Shown: positions 1 to 11,280, counted from the stretch's first letter. The stretch: 64,000 nucleotides of DNA from Scalesia atractyloides (GCA_947069175.1 CAMTDV010000017.1:46943137-47007136), one strand, 5' to 3'. Made by a program: numbers and translations. Notes: generated by a model from the letters alone, not told the origin.

Positions 1-36
<36 letters not shown>
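1..36. repeat. (AT)n microsatellite
   Basis: The window opens in a pure AT dinucleotide run of about 36 bases, so the true left border lies outside the window. Confidence 0.97.
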
Positions 37-37
<1 letters not shown>

Positions 38-674
38 CTTATAAAAACCTTTCAGGCCCTTTGAAAATTTGGGCCTCGGGCGATGGAACGGGTTGGCCGG
101 CCCTTGGTTCGGTTAAAGAAATTTGGTAAGTGTTCATGACCTTAACAGACGAACACAAATAAAGTGTTGTTTGTGTTCGTTTGATTCCTTTGCAGCTCTA
201 CATAAAACATCTCCTTTTACCATAACACGTTGTAAAAAGTAAAAACATCAACGTGCTTTTTAACCTTTAACTCGGCCATAGCACAGTAAATGAATATATT
301 TGACCTCGTACTTTTTTTTGAGTAAATTATCATTTGAGTCCCTGAGGTTTGTCCTAAATTGCCATTTTAGTCCAAATAGTTTTTTTTTCTCCTCGGATCC
401 CCGAGTCTTCCATTTTTTTGCCATTTTGATCACATTGCCTAACTTCATCCAAAAAGGTCAGTTAAGTCAGAGATTTTTTCGTCAGTTTACTAAATACTTT
501 GTTACTTGCCATTTTCATCCAAATCTTTTTACCCCTTTTATACATATAAATAATAAATGTGTGTGATATATATGTAAGAGTAAGAGTTGACTACAAAGCC
601 ATTTTTTTCCTACAAAGTGTAGGAAGCCTCCTAAATGTGACATGTGGCAATTGGAGTTTTTAATCAATGGGGTA
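37..674. other. Intergenic DNA, no gene seen
   Basis: AT-rich sequence without a convincing coding region. From about 320 it reads like one end of a plant MITE or MULE-like repeat (GAGTAAATTATCATTTGAGT followed by 'agtccctgaggttt'-type sequence and several T-runs). I found no matching inverted end inside the window, so this piece is left unclassified. Confidence 0.5.
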
Positions 675-684
675 TTAAGTAATT

Positions 685-1625
685 GAGTAAATTGCACAAA
701 ACATCCTTTATGTTTTCTCAAACTTGCAGGTTCCAGCCTTAATGTTTAAAAGTTGCTAAAACCAGCCTTTAAGTTTATTTTTTTTGCGGGTTCAATCCTT
801 TACAGCTAACCACGTTATTTTCTTCAGTTAAGTTCCCTCACATGCATAACATGTGAGGGTATATTCGTCATTTTGGTTGATCTTCCACCCACTTCAATTA
901 TAAAAAAAAGAATATTTAAGTTTAACCTAGTTTAAACAAAGTTTGGTAAAACGTACGCGACTACAGAGGAGCACGATTACCGTTTGATAGTGTTTAAGTC
1001 TAACTTGCGGCGTCCTAAGCGTCACCAGTTGCTGGATCCGACTACTGAACACGGTGTTACGAAGTTCTCTGATTTGACGGCATCGGAGTTCTGTGAGAGG
1101 TATATAGGGTTGAAGAGTCGTTTGTCGTTTCCGTCTGATGCAAATAAGGCGCCGATTCTTCCAACTGATGATAATCCTGAAGAGTTTGATTGGCATGATC
1201 AAAATCTGTGTTAATCTTTACAGCTTAGTGGGCTAGCTTAACAAGATTCCTATCTTAATTCCGGGTTCGCCAGAATCCGGCGAAGTCGCCGGAGAAGAAG
1301 ACCGGAAAAGAGGGTGTTTGGTTTTTAAAAGTTTGGTTTTATTGCACATTAGTCCCTGCGGTTACAATTTTTTTAAAATAGGTTAAACCTTAAATATTCT
1401 TTTTTCTTATAATTGACGTGGGTGGAAGATTAACCAAAATGACGAATATACCCTCACATGTTATTCATGTGAGGGAACTTAACTGAAGAAAATAACGTGG
1501 TTAGCTGTAAAGGATTGAACCCGCAACAAAAATAAACTTAAAGGCTGTTTTTAGCAACTTTTAAACATTAAGGCTGGAACCTGCAAGTTTGAGGAAACAT
1601 AAAGGATGTTTTGTGCAATTTACTC
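685..1625. mobile_element. Pack-MULE-like element with about 240-bp terminal inverted repeats
   Basis: Two arms of roughly 240 bp (685 to about 925, and about 1385-1625) are near-perfect reverse complements, beginning GAGTAAATTGCACAAAACAT and ending with its complement. The element is flanked by a perfect 10-bp direct repeat, TTAAGTAATT, at 675-684 and 1626-1635. That size fits Mutator-like target-site duplications (usually 9-11 bp). The non-repeat middle carries a piece of a host protease gene (936-1214) plus a short GC-richer stretch around 1260-1310. There is no transposase, so this is a non-autonomous gene-capturing MULE (Pack-MULE). Each arm also contains a smaller hairpin, CCCTCACATG...CATGTGAGGG. 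Confidence 0.88.
936..1214 (+). pseudogene. Captured fragment of an RD19-type papain-like cysteine protease propeptide
   Basis: The translation contains the I29 inhibitor-propeptide signature of RD19/cathepsin-F-like plant proteases: KTYATTEEHDYR and IVFKSNLRR (ERFNAQ-like helix), then GVTKFSDLTASEF, and DANKAPILPTDDNPEEFDW, which marks the approach to the mature enzyme start. It stops a few residues into the mature N-terminus, so the catalytic Cys, His and Asn are all absent and it cannot be an active protease. It lies wholly between the inverted repeats of the surrounding Pack-MULE, which explains its isolation. No promoter, signal peptide or upstream exon is seen, and a stop codon sits just upstream at 933-935. 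No frameshift is seen within the captured part, which suggests either recent capture or some constraint. Family identity is recognised from motifs. Confidence 0.8.
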
Positions 1626-1635
1626 TTAAGTAATT

Positions 1636-2208
1636 TGATTATTATTTTAATTATAGGTTATATTAATAGATTAACTAACTAACCAAAAAATTAAGGAAAC
1701 TAAATATCTATTGAAATCAAATCGACGGTTTCGTTTAAACTATACAATCGATACACCATATCCCCAGAGCATTCGTATTGCATTTGGTTCTTCATAACAT
1801 CTTTACTAATCAAAATCATGGCGTCAAATGTTATGGTTGATTACGGTGATGGTAAAGTTACGATATTGCATAAACTTGAATATTTGTTTGATGTGTTGTA
1901 GCGATTTTATGATTTATCTAACAATGATTACGATGTCGAAGGAGGATTTCTTGACATTGTGTTTTAACAACAAGCAGATTAATACCGTTGTGTTTTAGCA
2001 GCAAGCAGACTAATTTCTTGATGATGTGTTTTACCAGTTGCAATCCTTCATGAACAATTTCTTGACGATGTGTTTTACCAAGTGCAATCCTTCATGAACA
2101 ATTTCTTGACGATGTGTTTTACAGCTGCAATCCTTCATGAATATTTTTTTGACGTTGTGTTTACCAGTTATAAGTTAATTCACAATATATATATATATAT
2201 ATATATAT
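1636..2208. other. Intergenic DNA with a short tandem repeat
   Basis: No gene is seen. From about 1940 to 2165 a degenerate tandem repeat with a period of roughly 45-49 bp is visible, built on 'ttcttgacgatgtgttttacc' and 'gcaatccttcatgaac' phrases, about four to five copies. An (AT)n tract at 2186-2208 follows. Confidence 0.6.
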
Positions 2209-2218
2209 TGTTTTATTA

Positions 2219-2723
2219 GTGTGAGTTTCATTGGGGAACACTAAAAAGTGGGAAACAGTTTGGGAACCAACTCAAACGAACTCTGATTGGACTCATTCCA
2301 ACGGCGTTGGAACCAGCATGTCGAACCCTAACTAGGATCCTTTAACCATAAACCTTAAATCCTAACCCCTAAACCCTAAATATATTAGGGTTTGGATTTA
2401 GGGTCTTATATTAGGGTTTAGCTTTAGGGTTTAGTTTTAGGGTTAATCATTAGTATTTAGGGTTTAGGGTTTTTGGGTTTAGCTTTAGGGTTTAGCCATT
2501 AGGGTTTAGCTTTTAGGGTTTATAGCTTAGATTTTACGATTTAACTTAGGTTTTAGCCAGCTCTAGGGTTTAGGGTTTAGGGGTTAGGATTTAGGGTTAA
2601 GAGATCCTAGTTAGGGTTCGACGAGCCGGTTCCAACGCTGCTGGAATGATTCCAATCGGAGTTCATTTGAGTCGGTTCCCCATTGTTCCCCACTTTTTTA
2701 GTGTTACCCAATGAACCTTCCCC
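2219..2723. mobile_element. MULE-type MITE / foldback element with telomere-like core
   Basis: The ends are inverted repeats: the left reads GTGTGAGTTTCATTGGGGAA and the reverse complement of the right reads GGGGAAGGTTCATTGGGTAA. The arms extend about 150 bp inward, including a shared 'ggatccttt/cctagttagggttcga' block. A 10-bp direct repeat, TGTTTTATTA, flanks it exactly (2209-2218 and 2724-2733), consistent with a Mutator-like target duplication. The centre (about 2345-2600) is made of degenerate CCCTAAA/TTTAGGG units, some as 'ccctaaaccctaaa', in opposite orientations on either side. No coding capacity. Confidence 0.8.
2345..2600. repeat. Degenerate telomere-like (CCCTAAA/TTTAGGG) tract
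   Basis: About 250 bp dominated by variants of the plant telomere heptamer. It reads CCCTAAA on the left and TTTAGGG on the right, so the two halves face each other. It lies inside the MITE arms and is therefore better explained as part of the transposable element than as a chromosome-end fusion. Confidence 0.75.
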
Positions 2724-2733
2724 TGTTTTATTA

Positions 2734-3010
2734 ATATTTTTGTTATATTATTTATATGTATAAAACAGATAAATGTTTTTGGATAGAAATGGCAAGTACT
2801 AAACTGTTTAGTCAGAGTAACTGACTTTCTTGGATGGAGTAGCTGATGTGATTAAAATAGAAAAAAAGCTATTTGAATTAAAATGATAATTTAAGACAGA
2901 GTAAATGGCAATTTACTCTTTTTTTTTGTTTGGTTTTTATCCCGTTTTACAAATATCCAGACGACAGAAGTTGGGAAAGGATAATCATTTTTCAGCACTA
3001 AAATTCCGTG
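2734..3010. other. Upstream region of the PPR-SMR gene
   Basis: AT-rich sequence with a T-run at 2920-2930. No clear TATA box could be assigned. It presumably holds the promoter and 5' UTR of the gene starting at 3011. Confidence 0.4.
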
Positions 3011-4716
3011 ATGGCGACGATGGCCGGTGGTCTCCGACTGGCGCTGCCGCCGTGCTTACGGTTTCCGCAACCGTCAATTCGTGCAGCACTGAGTAAACAA
3101 AGCCAGAGGTTTCTGACATCAGTCGCCACCACCGACGATCTGGGCACCACCGCTAGGTTAATTCGGAAATTTGTTGCATCAAACTCCAAAACCGTAGCTC
3201 TCGATGCTCTCTCTCACCTCGTCTCTCCGAATACCACCTCCTTCTCCCGTCTCTCTCCTCTAGCGTTCCCTGTAAGCATCCCTAAATGTTGTTTTAGCTC
3301 TTCACTATATGCACATTTTTTTAATCAATGCCCTTAAAAGGGGCAGTAACCATCACGGATGGTGTGAATGAAACTAAATAACCGACCAGTAACGGAAATA
3401 ACCCACTTAACAGAAACCGACCAAAACCTTACGATTTTTAAAAACCGATTTTCTGGTTCGGTTTTGGTAATTTCAGTTACGGGTCGTTATGTTAACAGAT
3501 GCTGATTTATGTCTTACTGTGTAACAATCAATTAATAAATTATTATTTAACAAAACAATTTCAGGCCCCGGATTTATTATTAAAATCATGAACATGATTC
3601 ATCATGATCATATTATTTATGTCTGAAGTTGCTATTATATTTACCTGCAGTTATACATGGAAATCCGTAGAACATCATGGTTTAATTGGAATGCTAAACT
3701 GACAGCTGATGTTATTGCTTCACTATACGAGCATCAAAGATTTGATGAAGCACAAACCCTAGTTTTAGAAGCGGAAACAAAACTAGCGAGCCGAGAACGA
3801 GACCTTTGTAACTTCTATTGTAACCTAATGGATTCACACTCGAAGCACCAATCAAAGCAAGGGATTTTTTATTCATATGAATGTATCAAGCAGCTACATT
3901 CACATTCATCATCAGTTTACCTAAGAAACGATCATATGAATCGTTAATCGGTAGTTTGTCGGTGATTAATTTGCCCTGTGAAGCAGAGACTTTGATGGGA
4001 GAGATGAAGAACAAAGGGCTTAGACCGTCTGTGTTTGAGTATCGATCATTGAGTTGCATGGACGGTTAGGATTGTTTGAAGATATGAAGAGGGTTATTGG
4101 TTTGATGGAGGATGAGGGTTTTGAATTAGATGTGGTTTCCTCAAATATGGTGCTTTCGTCATTAGGATCTCACAATGAACTCACGGAAATGGTCTTATGG
4201 CTTAAAAGAATGAAAAACTCCAGAATCCCATTCTCGATTAGAACCTATAATTCGGTTTTGAATCATTGTCAAACCATTATGTCAATCTTAGAACAGCCAA
4301 AAGGGATGAAGCCCACGTCATTAGGAGCATTGCTTCAAAACATGAACCATCATGAAGCTACTCTGATTCAGGAGTTGGTTGAGCCATCGGTTTTAGCTGA
4401 GTCAATGGAGTTGACTTCGTCGGAACTTAAGCTTGATTTACATGGGATGCATTTGGGTTCTGCATACTTGATTCTATTGCAATGGTTAGATGATCTTCAC
4501 ATGACATATGCAACAAAGAAGCACATGATTCCTGATAAGGTTGTAGTCGTGTGTGGCATGGGGAAACACAATGTTGTCAGAGGTGAATCGCCTGTTAAAG
4601 GTTTGGTTAAAGAGATGATGTTGCAAATGAAGAGCCCGTTGAAGATTGATAGAAAGAATGTAGGATGTTTTGTTGCCCATGGAAAAGTTTTTATGAATTG
4701 GCTCAATGGAACCTAA
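3011..4716 (+). pseudogene. PPR protein with C-terminal SMR domain, broken by two frameshifts
   Basis: Exon 1 (3011-3271) starts at the ATG at 3011. It encodes a Ser/Arg/Leu-rich N-terminus (MATMAGGLRLALPPCLRFPQ) typical of a mitochondrial or plastid transit peptide. A GT-AG intron (3272-3650) rejoins in frame at 3651. Exon 2 carries PPR-like helical repeats (for example EAETLMGEMKNKGLRPSVFEY, VIGLMEDEGFELDVVSSNMV) and ends in an SMR domain: LDLHGMHLGSAYLILLQWLD, then VVVCGMGKHNVVRGESPVKG and IDRKNVGCFVAHGKV. LDLHG and GxGxH are the SMR hallmarks. PPR-SMR proteins act on organellar RNA; the overall order resembles the Arabidopsis AT2G17033-like family, from memory. The reading frame shifts near 3920 and again near 4063, each by a net loss of one base, so no full-length product can be made from this sequence as given. 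The SMR part alone (4054-4716) is uninterrupted. A sequencing error or a recent pseudogene are both possible. Confidence 0.8.
3272..3650 (+). other. Intron of the PPR-SMR gene
   Basis: Donor CCT|GTAAGC at 3271/3272 and acceptor TTACCTGCAG at 3641-3650. The phase is 0 and the flanking reading frames join without a stop. The intron includes a GC-poor tract with 'aaccgac' repeats. Confidence 0.75.
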
Positions 4717-6239
4717 TTCAACCAAACGCCCTTTCCAAAATGAAATTTGCAAATTACTATGTACTTTTGAATATTAATTCATGTCAGATGGGAGTATACA
4801 ACATGTTATTAAGGAACTGTAAAGAACATATAAAACAGTTTGTGGTTACAGATTTTTTCAGTTGTAAGCAACTGCAATCTAGATGAACAGTCAACTGGTG
4901 GTTGAATCAAAGGAATATTTTCTCCATGGAGACCGACTATATGCCTGATCATTGACTTAACAGAACTAGCGTATGCAGTAGCAACACGAACCCTAAACCA
5001 TGCTGCCAATTCTGATTTTGAAAACTACTTGTGGAAAGCAGGAAGGAACATGTGAAATGTTTTGTTCTTTAACATCTCATTTTCAGCTATTTAACATTGG
5101 CATTGATTGTAAATACGCTTAATTTGAGGGTTAGTCTTCTGTCTATCAAAGTATCCTATAATGTATATATGTGTGTGTGTGGGACCTATTCTACCATCCC
5201 ATGATAGTTCGTTACTGGAATAACAGCAAATGTACGCACATAAACCTTCCTTCTATGGCTTTCTGGAAACTTAGGCAGTAATTGTGTTAAACTCCATCAT
5301 ATGCGCATGTTTCCTCGAATTTAACAACTAAGCTTTTATAACATCATGACCCGCATTCAATGCTAGAGTGTTGCAAGTATAAAGGTCGGTGGTTTTTACG
5401 GAGCCAATGAAAGGCTAGTAACTGTCGTCGGTCACTTCACCAGGCATGTTTATAGGTGTGAGTTGTAACTCCCCAACTCGCCAGTGAAGTCATGTGGCTG
5501 TGGTGGACAGAAAGGTGTAGAGGAATAGATTTAGAGGGTGTAGTGTTGTATAAAAGCTCCACCTCACAACTGCAATATGCATCACTCTATACGTTTTTAC
5601 CAGAGCTGCTTCGGTCACCACGCATGTATAAAACCAATACTAAGGGAAAGATAACATACTTATAATGGAGAAGTTAGTCTCTTAGATTATATCAATACGT
5701 CTTAAGATCTAGTTTGGATGAGGTCTTGTTATCTATAAATGCATACCCATTATGATGTAAATGCTTTGTCTTTGATTTAAAAGGTCAAACTGCCCACTGA
5801 CACGCCACCAGTCTCCTTAGCCAGAAGATTTGCTTCTCAGCACGCAACCAAAAGCTTTTAGACCCTCAAATTAGGGTATGTTGGTGCAAAGAATTAACAT
5901 ATTGGCGGGGTTGACTCTGTTTGAATGTAATTGGTCTCGGCATCCATCCACATTTGAAGAGCAACTGGAAGTACATTCATTGCTGCTCCATTGTAGAAAA
6001 TGTGGTGCTCACAAAGGGCAAGGATTCATGGTTATGGGCGATTGAGTATTCAAGGGAATTCTCGGTTTGCTCCTTACAACAATTGATCACAAACGAAGAT
6101 TCAGGGCCGGCCCCGAGCAAGTGCCGGGTGGGCGCCGACTCAGGGCCAAAAACGTAAAAGGGCCCGCAAAACTTTTAAAAAGTCATATGTATATTTTTAT
6201 ATATATTATATAAATCTGTATAAGCATTATGCGTATACA
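4717..6239. other. Intergenic DNA downstream of the PPR gene, no gene seen
   Basis: The first few hundred bases are probably the 3' UTR of the PPR-SMR gene. The remainder shows no credible gene. At 6105-6170 there is a GC-rich stretch (CAGGGCCGGCCCCGAGCAAG) that looks like the end of a hAT-type MITE, but its partner end is not found. Confidence 0.5.
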
Positions 6240-6305
6240 GGCCTTGGCTCAGTGGTTGAAAAACCTCATTCCAACTTCCACATTGCAAGTTCAATCCTTG
6301 TGTTT
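6240..6305 (+). repeat. tRNA-like head of a SINE (A and B boxes)
   Basis: TGGCTCAGTGG fits a pol III A box. AAGTTCAATCC about 37 bases downstream fits a B box. The pair resembles the 5' head of a tRNA-derived plant SINE rather than a functional tRNA, since no complete cloverleaf could be drawn. The body is interrupted by the hAT-like element that starts at 6337. Confidence 0.4.
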
Positions 6306-6336
6306 GATTCTTTTTTTAGCTTTGTTAATTGTTATA

Positions 6337-7023
6337 GTGGTGCACAAAAAACCCGGAACCGGGTATTATAAAACCAGGGTTTTCATACCCGACCCTACCC
6401 GTAGGGTAGGGGCCGGGTGTGCATTTCTATTATAAAACCCGAACTCGGAACCGGGTTTTTTATACCGTTTCAACCGGTTTACGGTACCGTTTCAACGAAC
6501 CCGAACCGGGTTTTTCATACCCGACGGGTTTTCAATACTCTGTTCGGTTTTCGTTTTTTTTTTTTCAGTTTGCACTGTAACGGTTATACTAGAAAGTTAT
6601 TTCGGACCGTTTTTTTGGTTTTAACATTTATCTTTATATCTATACCTTACATACCGAGGCTACCCGAATCCACGCATCCATACGGAACCGGAATAGGTTA
6701 GTAAGCCTATTAGAAATATATATAAACGAACCGGACCATCTGGTACCATTATCTTCAAATACCCGATTCATACCCGGTCATACCCGAACCCCGGTTTACC
6801 CGAACCCGGAAATAGGGTATCATAATACCCGGGTATTAGAAAACTCCACCCGGACCCTACCCGAACCCGGGTATATAGGGTATACATTTTTTATATAAAA
6901 CCCGAACCCGGACCCGGACCGGACCAGGGTATTCTCAATACCCGATTTCATAGAACCCGGTCATACCCGAACCCGGGTTTCATACCCGGAACCGGGTATT
7001 AAAAAACCCAATTTGTGCACCAC
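6337..7023. mobile_element. hAT-like non-autonomous element rich in ACCCGG motifs
   Basis: The ends are inverted: left GTGGTGCACAAAAAACCCGG, right (reverse complement) GTGGTGCACAAATTGGGTTT. The flanking 8-bp sequences TTGTTATA (6329-6336) and TAGTTATA (7024-7031) match at 7 of 8 positions, fitting hAT target duplications. The interior is dense in ACCCGG, GAACCCGG and GGGTAT motifs in both orientations, so much of it can fold on itself. It encodes no transposase. Confidence 0.75.
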
Positions 7024-7870
7024 TAGTTATAGCATGTAAGTTTTTGGGCTCACCTACTTTTAATTAATGGCAGGCTATTTGTTAATATTTAATGGGCTCA
7101 CACACTTTTAATTAATGGCAAGCTATTTGTTAACATTTAATGAATATATGCTTTCCGTCTTTACCATTGATATTGAAATATAAGTTATTCATTTTTTTTA
7201 CTTCAGTAGTTATTTTTAAGTTCCTTTAAAACATTGAAATATAAGTTATTTTTTTATTTCAGTAATTATTTTCGAGTTCCTTTAAGAAATTTCTTTTGAA
7301 TCAAAATTTTGTTTTATATGGAAAGTATATACGCATTGAATAAATAAGATATTTTTTTGTTGGTGTTATTTGATGTTTTTTTTAAATAGAGTAACCATCA
7401 TTATTTTGTAACTTTGAGCTAGACTAATTATATTACAATATCTAATTTTTTGGTACACATATTATAGCGAGTACGAGTATGGTAATGGTACTCTGATGAA
7501 GTGAACTGATACCGGCCGAATAACATTGGTACGGACACCATCGGTACATCTAAACCCTATCTTAAATAATATGATATGGCTAAAAGATCAATAATATAAT
7601 ATAAACGTAAGAAAATATATATGTAGGCAACATAGTAAATTTTTTATAAGTTAAATGGATTCACAAGGTCTTCTATCGTCCTATCAATCATCCTTATTAA
7701 AAAGGAAGGTGTAAATTTTTATGAAAACATAATTGTATTCCAAACATGAGAGTACCCGATGATGCGTGGTCGAAAACCGATGTTTGTGAATGTTTAAGTT
7801 TATGTTTTTATGTGATTTTTAATCTCGAATAGCCTACTTTTAATGGTATTTGTGTTTTGCAGGTCTTATG
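6953..7870. repeat. Tandem duplication, copy 1 (about 917 bp)
   Basis: Starts at GAACCCGGTCATACCCGAAC inside the right part of the hAT-like element and runs to 'gcaggtcttatg'. It is repeated head-to-tail at 7871-8788 with only scattered differences. The junction shares GAACCCGG, so short homology may have mediated the event. Confidence 0.9.
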
Positions 7871-8788
7871 GAACCCGGTCATACCCGAACCCGGTTTCAT
7901 ACCCGGAACCGGGTATTAAAAAACCCGATTTGTGCACCACTAGTTATAGCATGTAAGTTTTTGGGCTCACTTACTTTTAATTAATGGCAGGCTATTTGTT
8001 AATATTTAATGGGCTCACACACTTTTAATTAATGGCAAGCTATTTGTTAACATTTAATGAATATATGCTTTCCGTCTTTACCATTGAAATTGAAATATAA
8101 GTTATTCATTTTTTTACTTCAGTAATTATTTTTAAGTTCCTTTAAAACATTGAAATATAAGTTTATTTTTTTATTTCAGTAATTATTTTCGAGTTCCTTT
8201 AAGAAATTTCTTTTGAATCAAAATTTTGTTTTATATGGAAAGTATACGCATTGAATAAATAAGATATTTTTTTGTTGGTGTTATTTGATCTTTTTTTTTA
8301 AATAGAGTAACCATCATTATTTTGTAACTTTGAGCTAGACTAATTATATTACAATATCTAATTTTTTGGTACACATATTATAGCGAGTACGAGTATGGTA
8401 ATGGTACTCTGATGAAGTGAACTGATACCGGCCGAATAACATTGGTACGGACACCATCGGTACATCTAAAACCTATCTTAAATAATATGATATGGCTAAA
8501 AGATCAATAATATAAAATAAACGTAAGAAAATATATATGTAGGCAACATAGTAAAATTTTTATAAGTTAAATGGATTCACAAGGTCTTCTATCGTCCTAT
8601 CAATCATCCTTATTAAAAAGGAAGGTGTAAATTTTTATGAAAACATAATTGTATTCCAAACATGAGAGTACCCGATGATGCGTGGTCGAAAACCGATGTT
8701 TGTGAATGTTTAAGTTTATGTTTTTATGTGATTTTTAATCTCGAATAGCCTACTTTTAATGGTATTTGTGTTTTGCAGGTCTTATGGA
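7871..8788. repeat. Tandem duplication, copy 2 (about 917 bp)
   Basis: Second copy of the 6953-7870 segment. It includes a second copy of the hAT-like right end (ending GTGCACCAC at 7940) and its flank. The left end of the hAT-like element is not duplicated, so this is a local segmental duplication and not a second transposition. By eye, copies differ by a few substitutions and 1-2 base indels. Confidence 0.9.
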
Positions 8789-10060
8789 GTTTAAGGAGCT
8801 AATCGGAAGCAAAACGGAGCACCGGAACGCGAATCGGGTCAACCGGAATTAAGATCTCAAGAACATAGAAACTGAGTTTCTGGGCTCCGTCACCGACGCC
8901 ATAAAGAGCCGTCGGCGACGCCCCGTGTATCTAGCCGTCGACCAAAAAGTGCGTAGACAGTAGGATATCGCGTCGGAGAATTCCAGGAGCAGCATAGGCC
9001 GCGCCAACTCCACTCCTAGACGTCGGCGACGGGCCTTTGATTGTTGCAACGTGAATTTTGGGTTTGTTGGTTTTGGGGACGAGTTAAAACATGGTTTTTG
9101 ACCTTTTTCTGAGGAGTTACGAGTTTTTGGAGTTTGAATACTCTTCTTGGAGCCAAGATCATCAACTACATCATCTTTCACCATTCCAATCCATCCCAAT
9201 CATCCCGAATCATCAAAACACTCAATCCTAACCCTAATCCATCATCACCATCACCACTATCCATCCATCTCCATCCTTCACCATAAACCCTAACCACCAG
9301 CATCATCAACATTCAAGGCTTTAAGATGTACAAGTTCGAGCTTAAATTCATCGTTGATCGTGTTCTGTTCACCATGAGCGGCTAATTCCCGGAGGTTTCA
9401 CCCCGGTGTAGACTTTTGTAAGGTTCTAGGGTTTACTTTTTGTTAAACATTTGGTTTGTGACTAATTGAATTGCATTTGATCATTAGATAATTGACCTAC
9501 GTTTGTATTGTATTTACAAGTTGACGAATGAGTTATGAAATTTGTCTTTGTGAAATGAATATGCATATTTAGCTTTATCTTTTGATAGATTTTAATTGTC
9601 CAAGGTAACGAAGTGCATTGTGGTCCGTTGTCTATGACGTTGATAGCAATTGGCACCTAAGCCTTGTGATTCTAAATTGTTAATGAACTAATTTGATTAA
9701 ACCAAATTAAAACTCTTAGTAACCCTAGGCTTTGCAATTGTTGAACCGGGTGTGAACCTTGTTTTTTCATCATTGTTTTACAACTATAATTACTTTTGTT
9801 GCAATCATTCTCAGTTTTTGTTAGTTAATTAATCAAAAAAAAACTTGTTGGTTCACCCCAACACCTTTCTCAAATACACAAATCAATCGTTTTCATAGCA
9901 AGCTTCATAAAGTGACATTTTTAGTTAAAATCAATTATATCCGATCGCAAACCACAGACTCTTCGTGGCTCGACCCTTTACTACCACTAACGCATTGTTA
10001 AGGGTAATTCGGGATTATAAATATTATCTTTAACCGGAACGCGACACTCCGATCACCCGA
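8700..10060 (+). mobile_element. Probable Tat/Athila-type gypsy LTR remnant
   Basis: The phrase 'tttgtgttttgcaggtcttatggag...gcaaaacggagc' (8765-8822) parallels 'ttgtgttttgccaggtcatagtgcaaatggagcaaa' in the solo LTR at 40688-42529. Later 'actcttcgtggctcgaccc' (9958-9977) parallels 'gtctcgtgggttcgatactcgg' near the end of that solo LTR. Shared order of landmarks suggests the same class of LTR, heavily diverged. The start is not defined, because the segment overlaps the tandem duplication. No coding region or paired LTR is present. Confidence 0.4.
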
Positions 10061-10114
10061 CATGGAAGAATCTTCGGAAGATTCTTTCATGTCGGGTACT
10101 CTCATGTTTGAAAT

Positions 10115-10545
10115 AGATGGGCGCCTTTAAAAGTTTATTGTTTTGGGTGGAGAGTCCCTCAAAATAGGATTCCAACCAAGAAGCATTGTCGAAGCGTGAG
10201 TTAGCCTGGTTTATTTGTGACAATCTGGTGGAATCGGCCAACCATCTACTCATCTCGTGTCCATTCATTAACAGTATCTGGATGTGGACACTCACATGGT
10301 GCAAGATTCCGAATACGTCAGTTAGTTCAGTTAGTTCGGTTGATGAAGCTTTTTCACTCCATTGGGGTTATCTATCCCGAATACAAATAACATGGTGTTC
10401 ATAGTATTTTCTTGGAAACAATATGGTTCGTTTGGATAGCAAGAAACAACAAGATTTTTAATAATCTTACGTTATCCATGTCAAAGGTAACTAATGAGAT
10501 CAAAATGAACTCGTTTCTATGAGTAAAACACATAGCCAAAATCTG
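10115..10545 (+). pseudogene. LINE reverse-transcriptase zinc-binding domain relic (zf-RVT)
   Basis: Broken reading frames encode a recognisable zf-RVT tail of a plant LINE: 'WRVPQNRIPTKK', then SKRELAWFICDNLVESANHL and LLISCPFINSIWMWTLTWCK, and further on TIWFVWIARNNKIFNNLTLS. The usual Cys-x2-Cys...H...C pattern is partly lost, with only the HLLISCPF part clear. At least two frameshifts and a stop interrupt it. No reverse-transcriptase or endonuclease domain is present upstream, as expected for a 5'-truncated or decayed copy. Confidence 0.65.
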
Positions 10546-11277
10546 TCTTTGGATTGGTATGCATGGTGTAATTTTAACTTTACAAATTTCCCTGTGTAAG
10601 AATTACTTTGCAAGTTTCAACTTTTAAAAATAATCATTGTTAAAAAAAGTATAAAAATCAGATTATTTTAGAAAATGTTGTACCATCTTTCTAACATAAA
10701 ATGAGTATACTTTGATAGAAACTAAGATTAAGTTGATTAACGGGACATTTAGATGATTTTTTAAGCCTATCATGTGGGTTTATTTTTTAAAACCTTTTAT
10801 TTGTACCTTACAAAGTTTTAGAAGTAATTTATTATAAACTTAAACTTAAAATAATTCATAAATGTCGTCATTTTGAATTTACTTCATTTTTAATAGGCTT
10901 GGCAACAAAAACTCGTGTAGGACATTTTGGGCCCTTTTAAAATAAGAAGCAAGTCATAAACAATGCACCATGAAATAAGTTAGGATGGGTTTTAAAATAT
11001 CCATCTATCTTTTAACACTGGGTCAGTACGGGTATTCGAAGAGCATTTACATAATTAACCTAAAAATCACTATCTTTTTGTCTTCTTTTTAATTAAATAA
11101 TATTTTCTTTTACATCTTTCAGAGTATTTTTTTTCTTTCTCCTCTATTCACAACCACTTTAATATTAAAACATTTATAGAGCTGAACAATGTTTTTCATA
11201 TTTACATATAAACAGTAACATTTTCTCTCTCTACTTATTAAGACTATAAACAGTAACATTTTCACAACCATTGTCTT
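10546..11277. other. AT-rich intergenic DNA, no gene seen
   Basis: No coding region or defined repeat recognised. A short duplicated phrase ('aaacagtaacattttc') occurs twice between 11205 and 11265. Confidence 0.6.
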
Positions 11278-11280
11278 TAA

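Noticed and set aside
2345..2600. True telomere or chromosome-fusion site
   Set aside because: The repeats are degenerate, face each other, and lie within a MITE bounded by inverted ends and a target duplication.
4486..4752. Minus-strand open frame overlapping the PPR gene end
   Set aside because: Antisense of the SMR domain, which is the clearly conserved reading.
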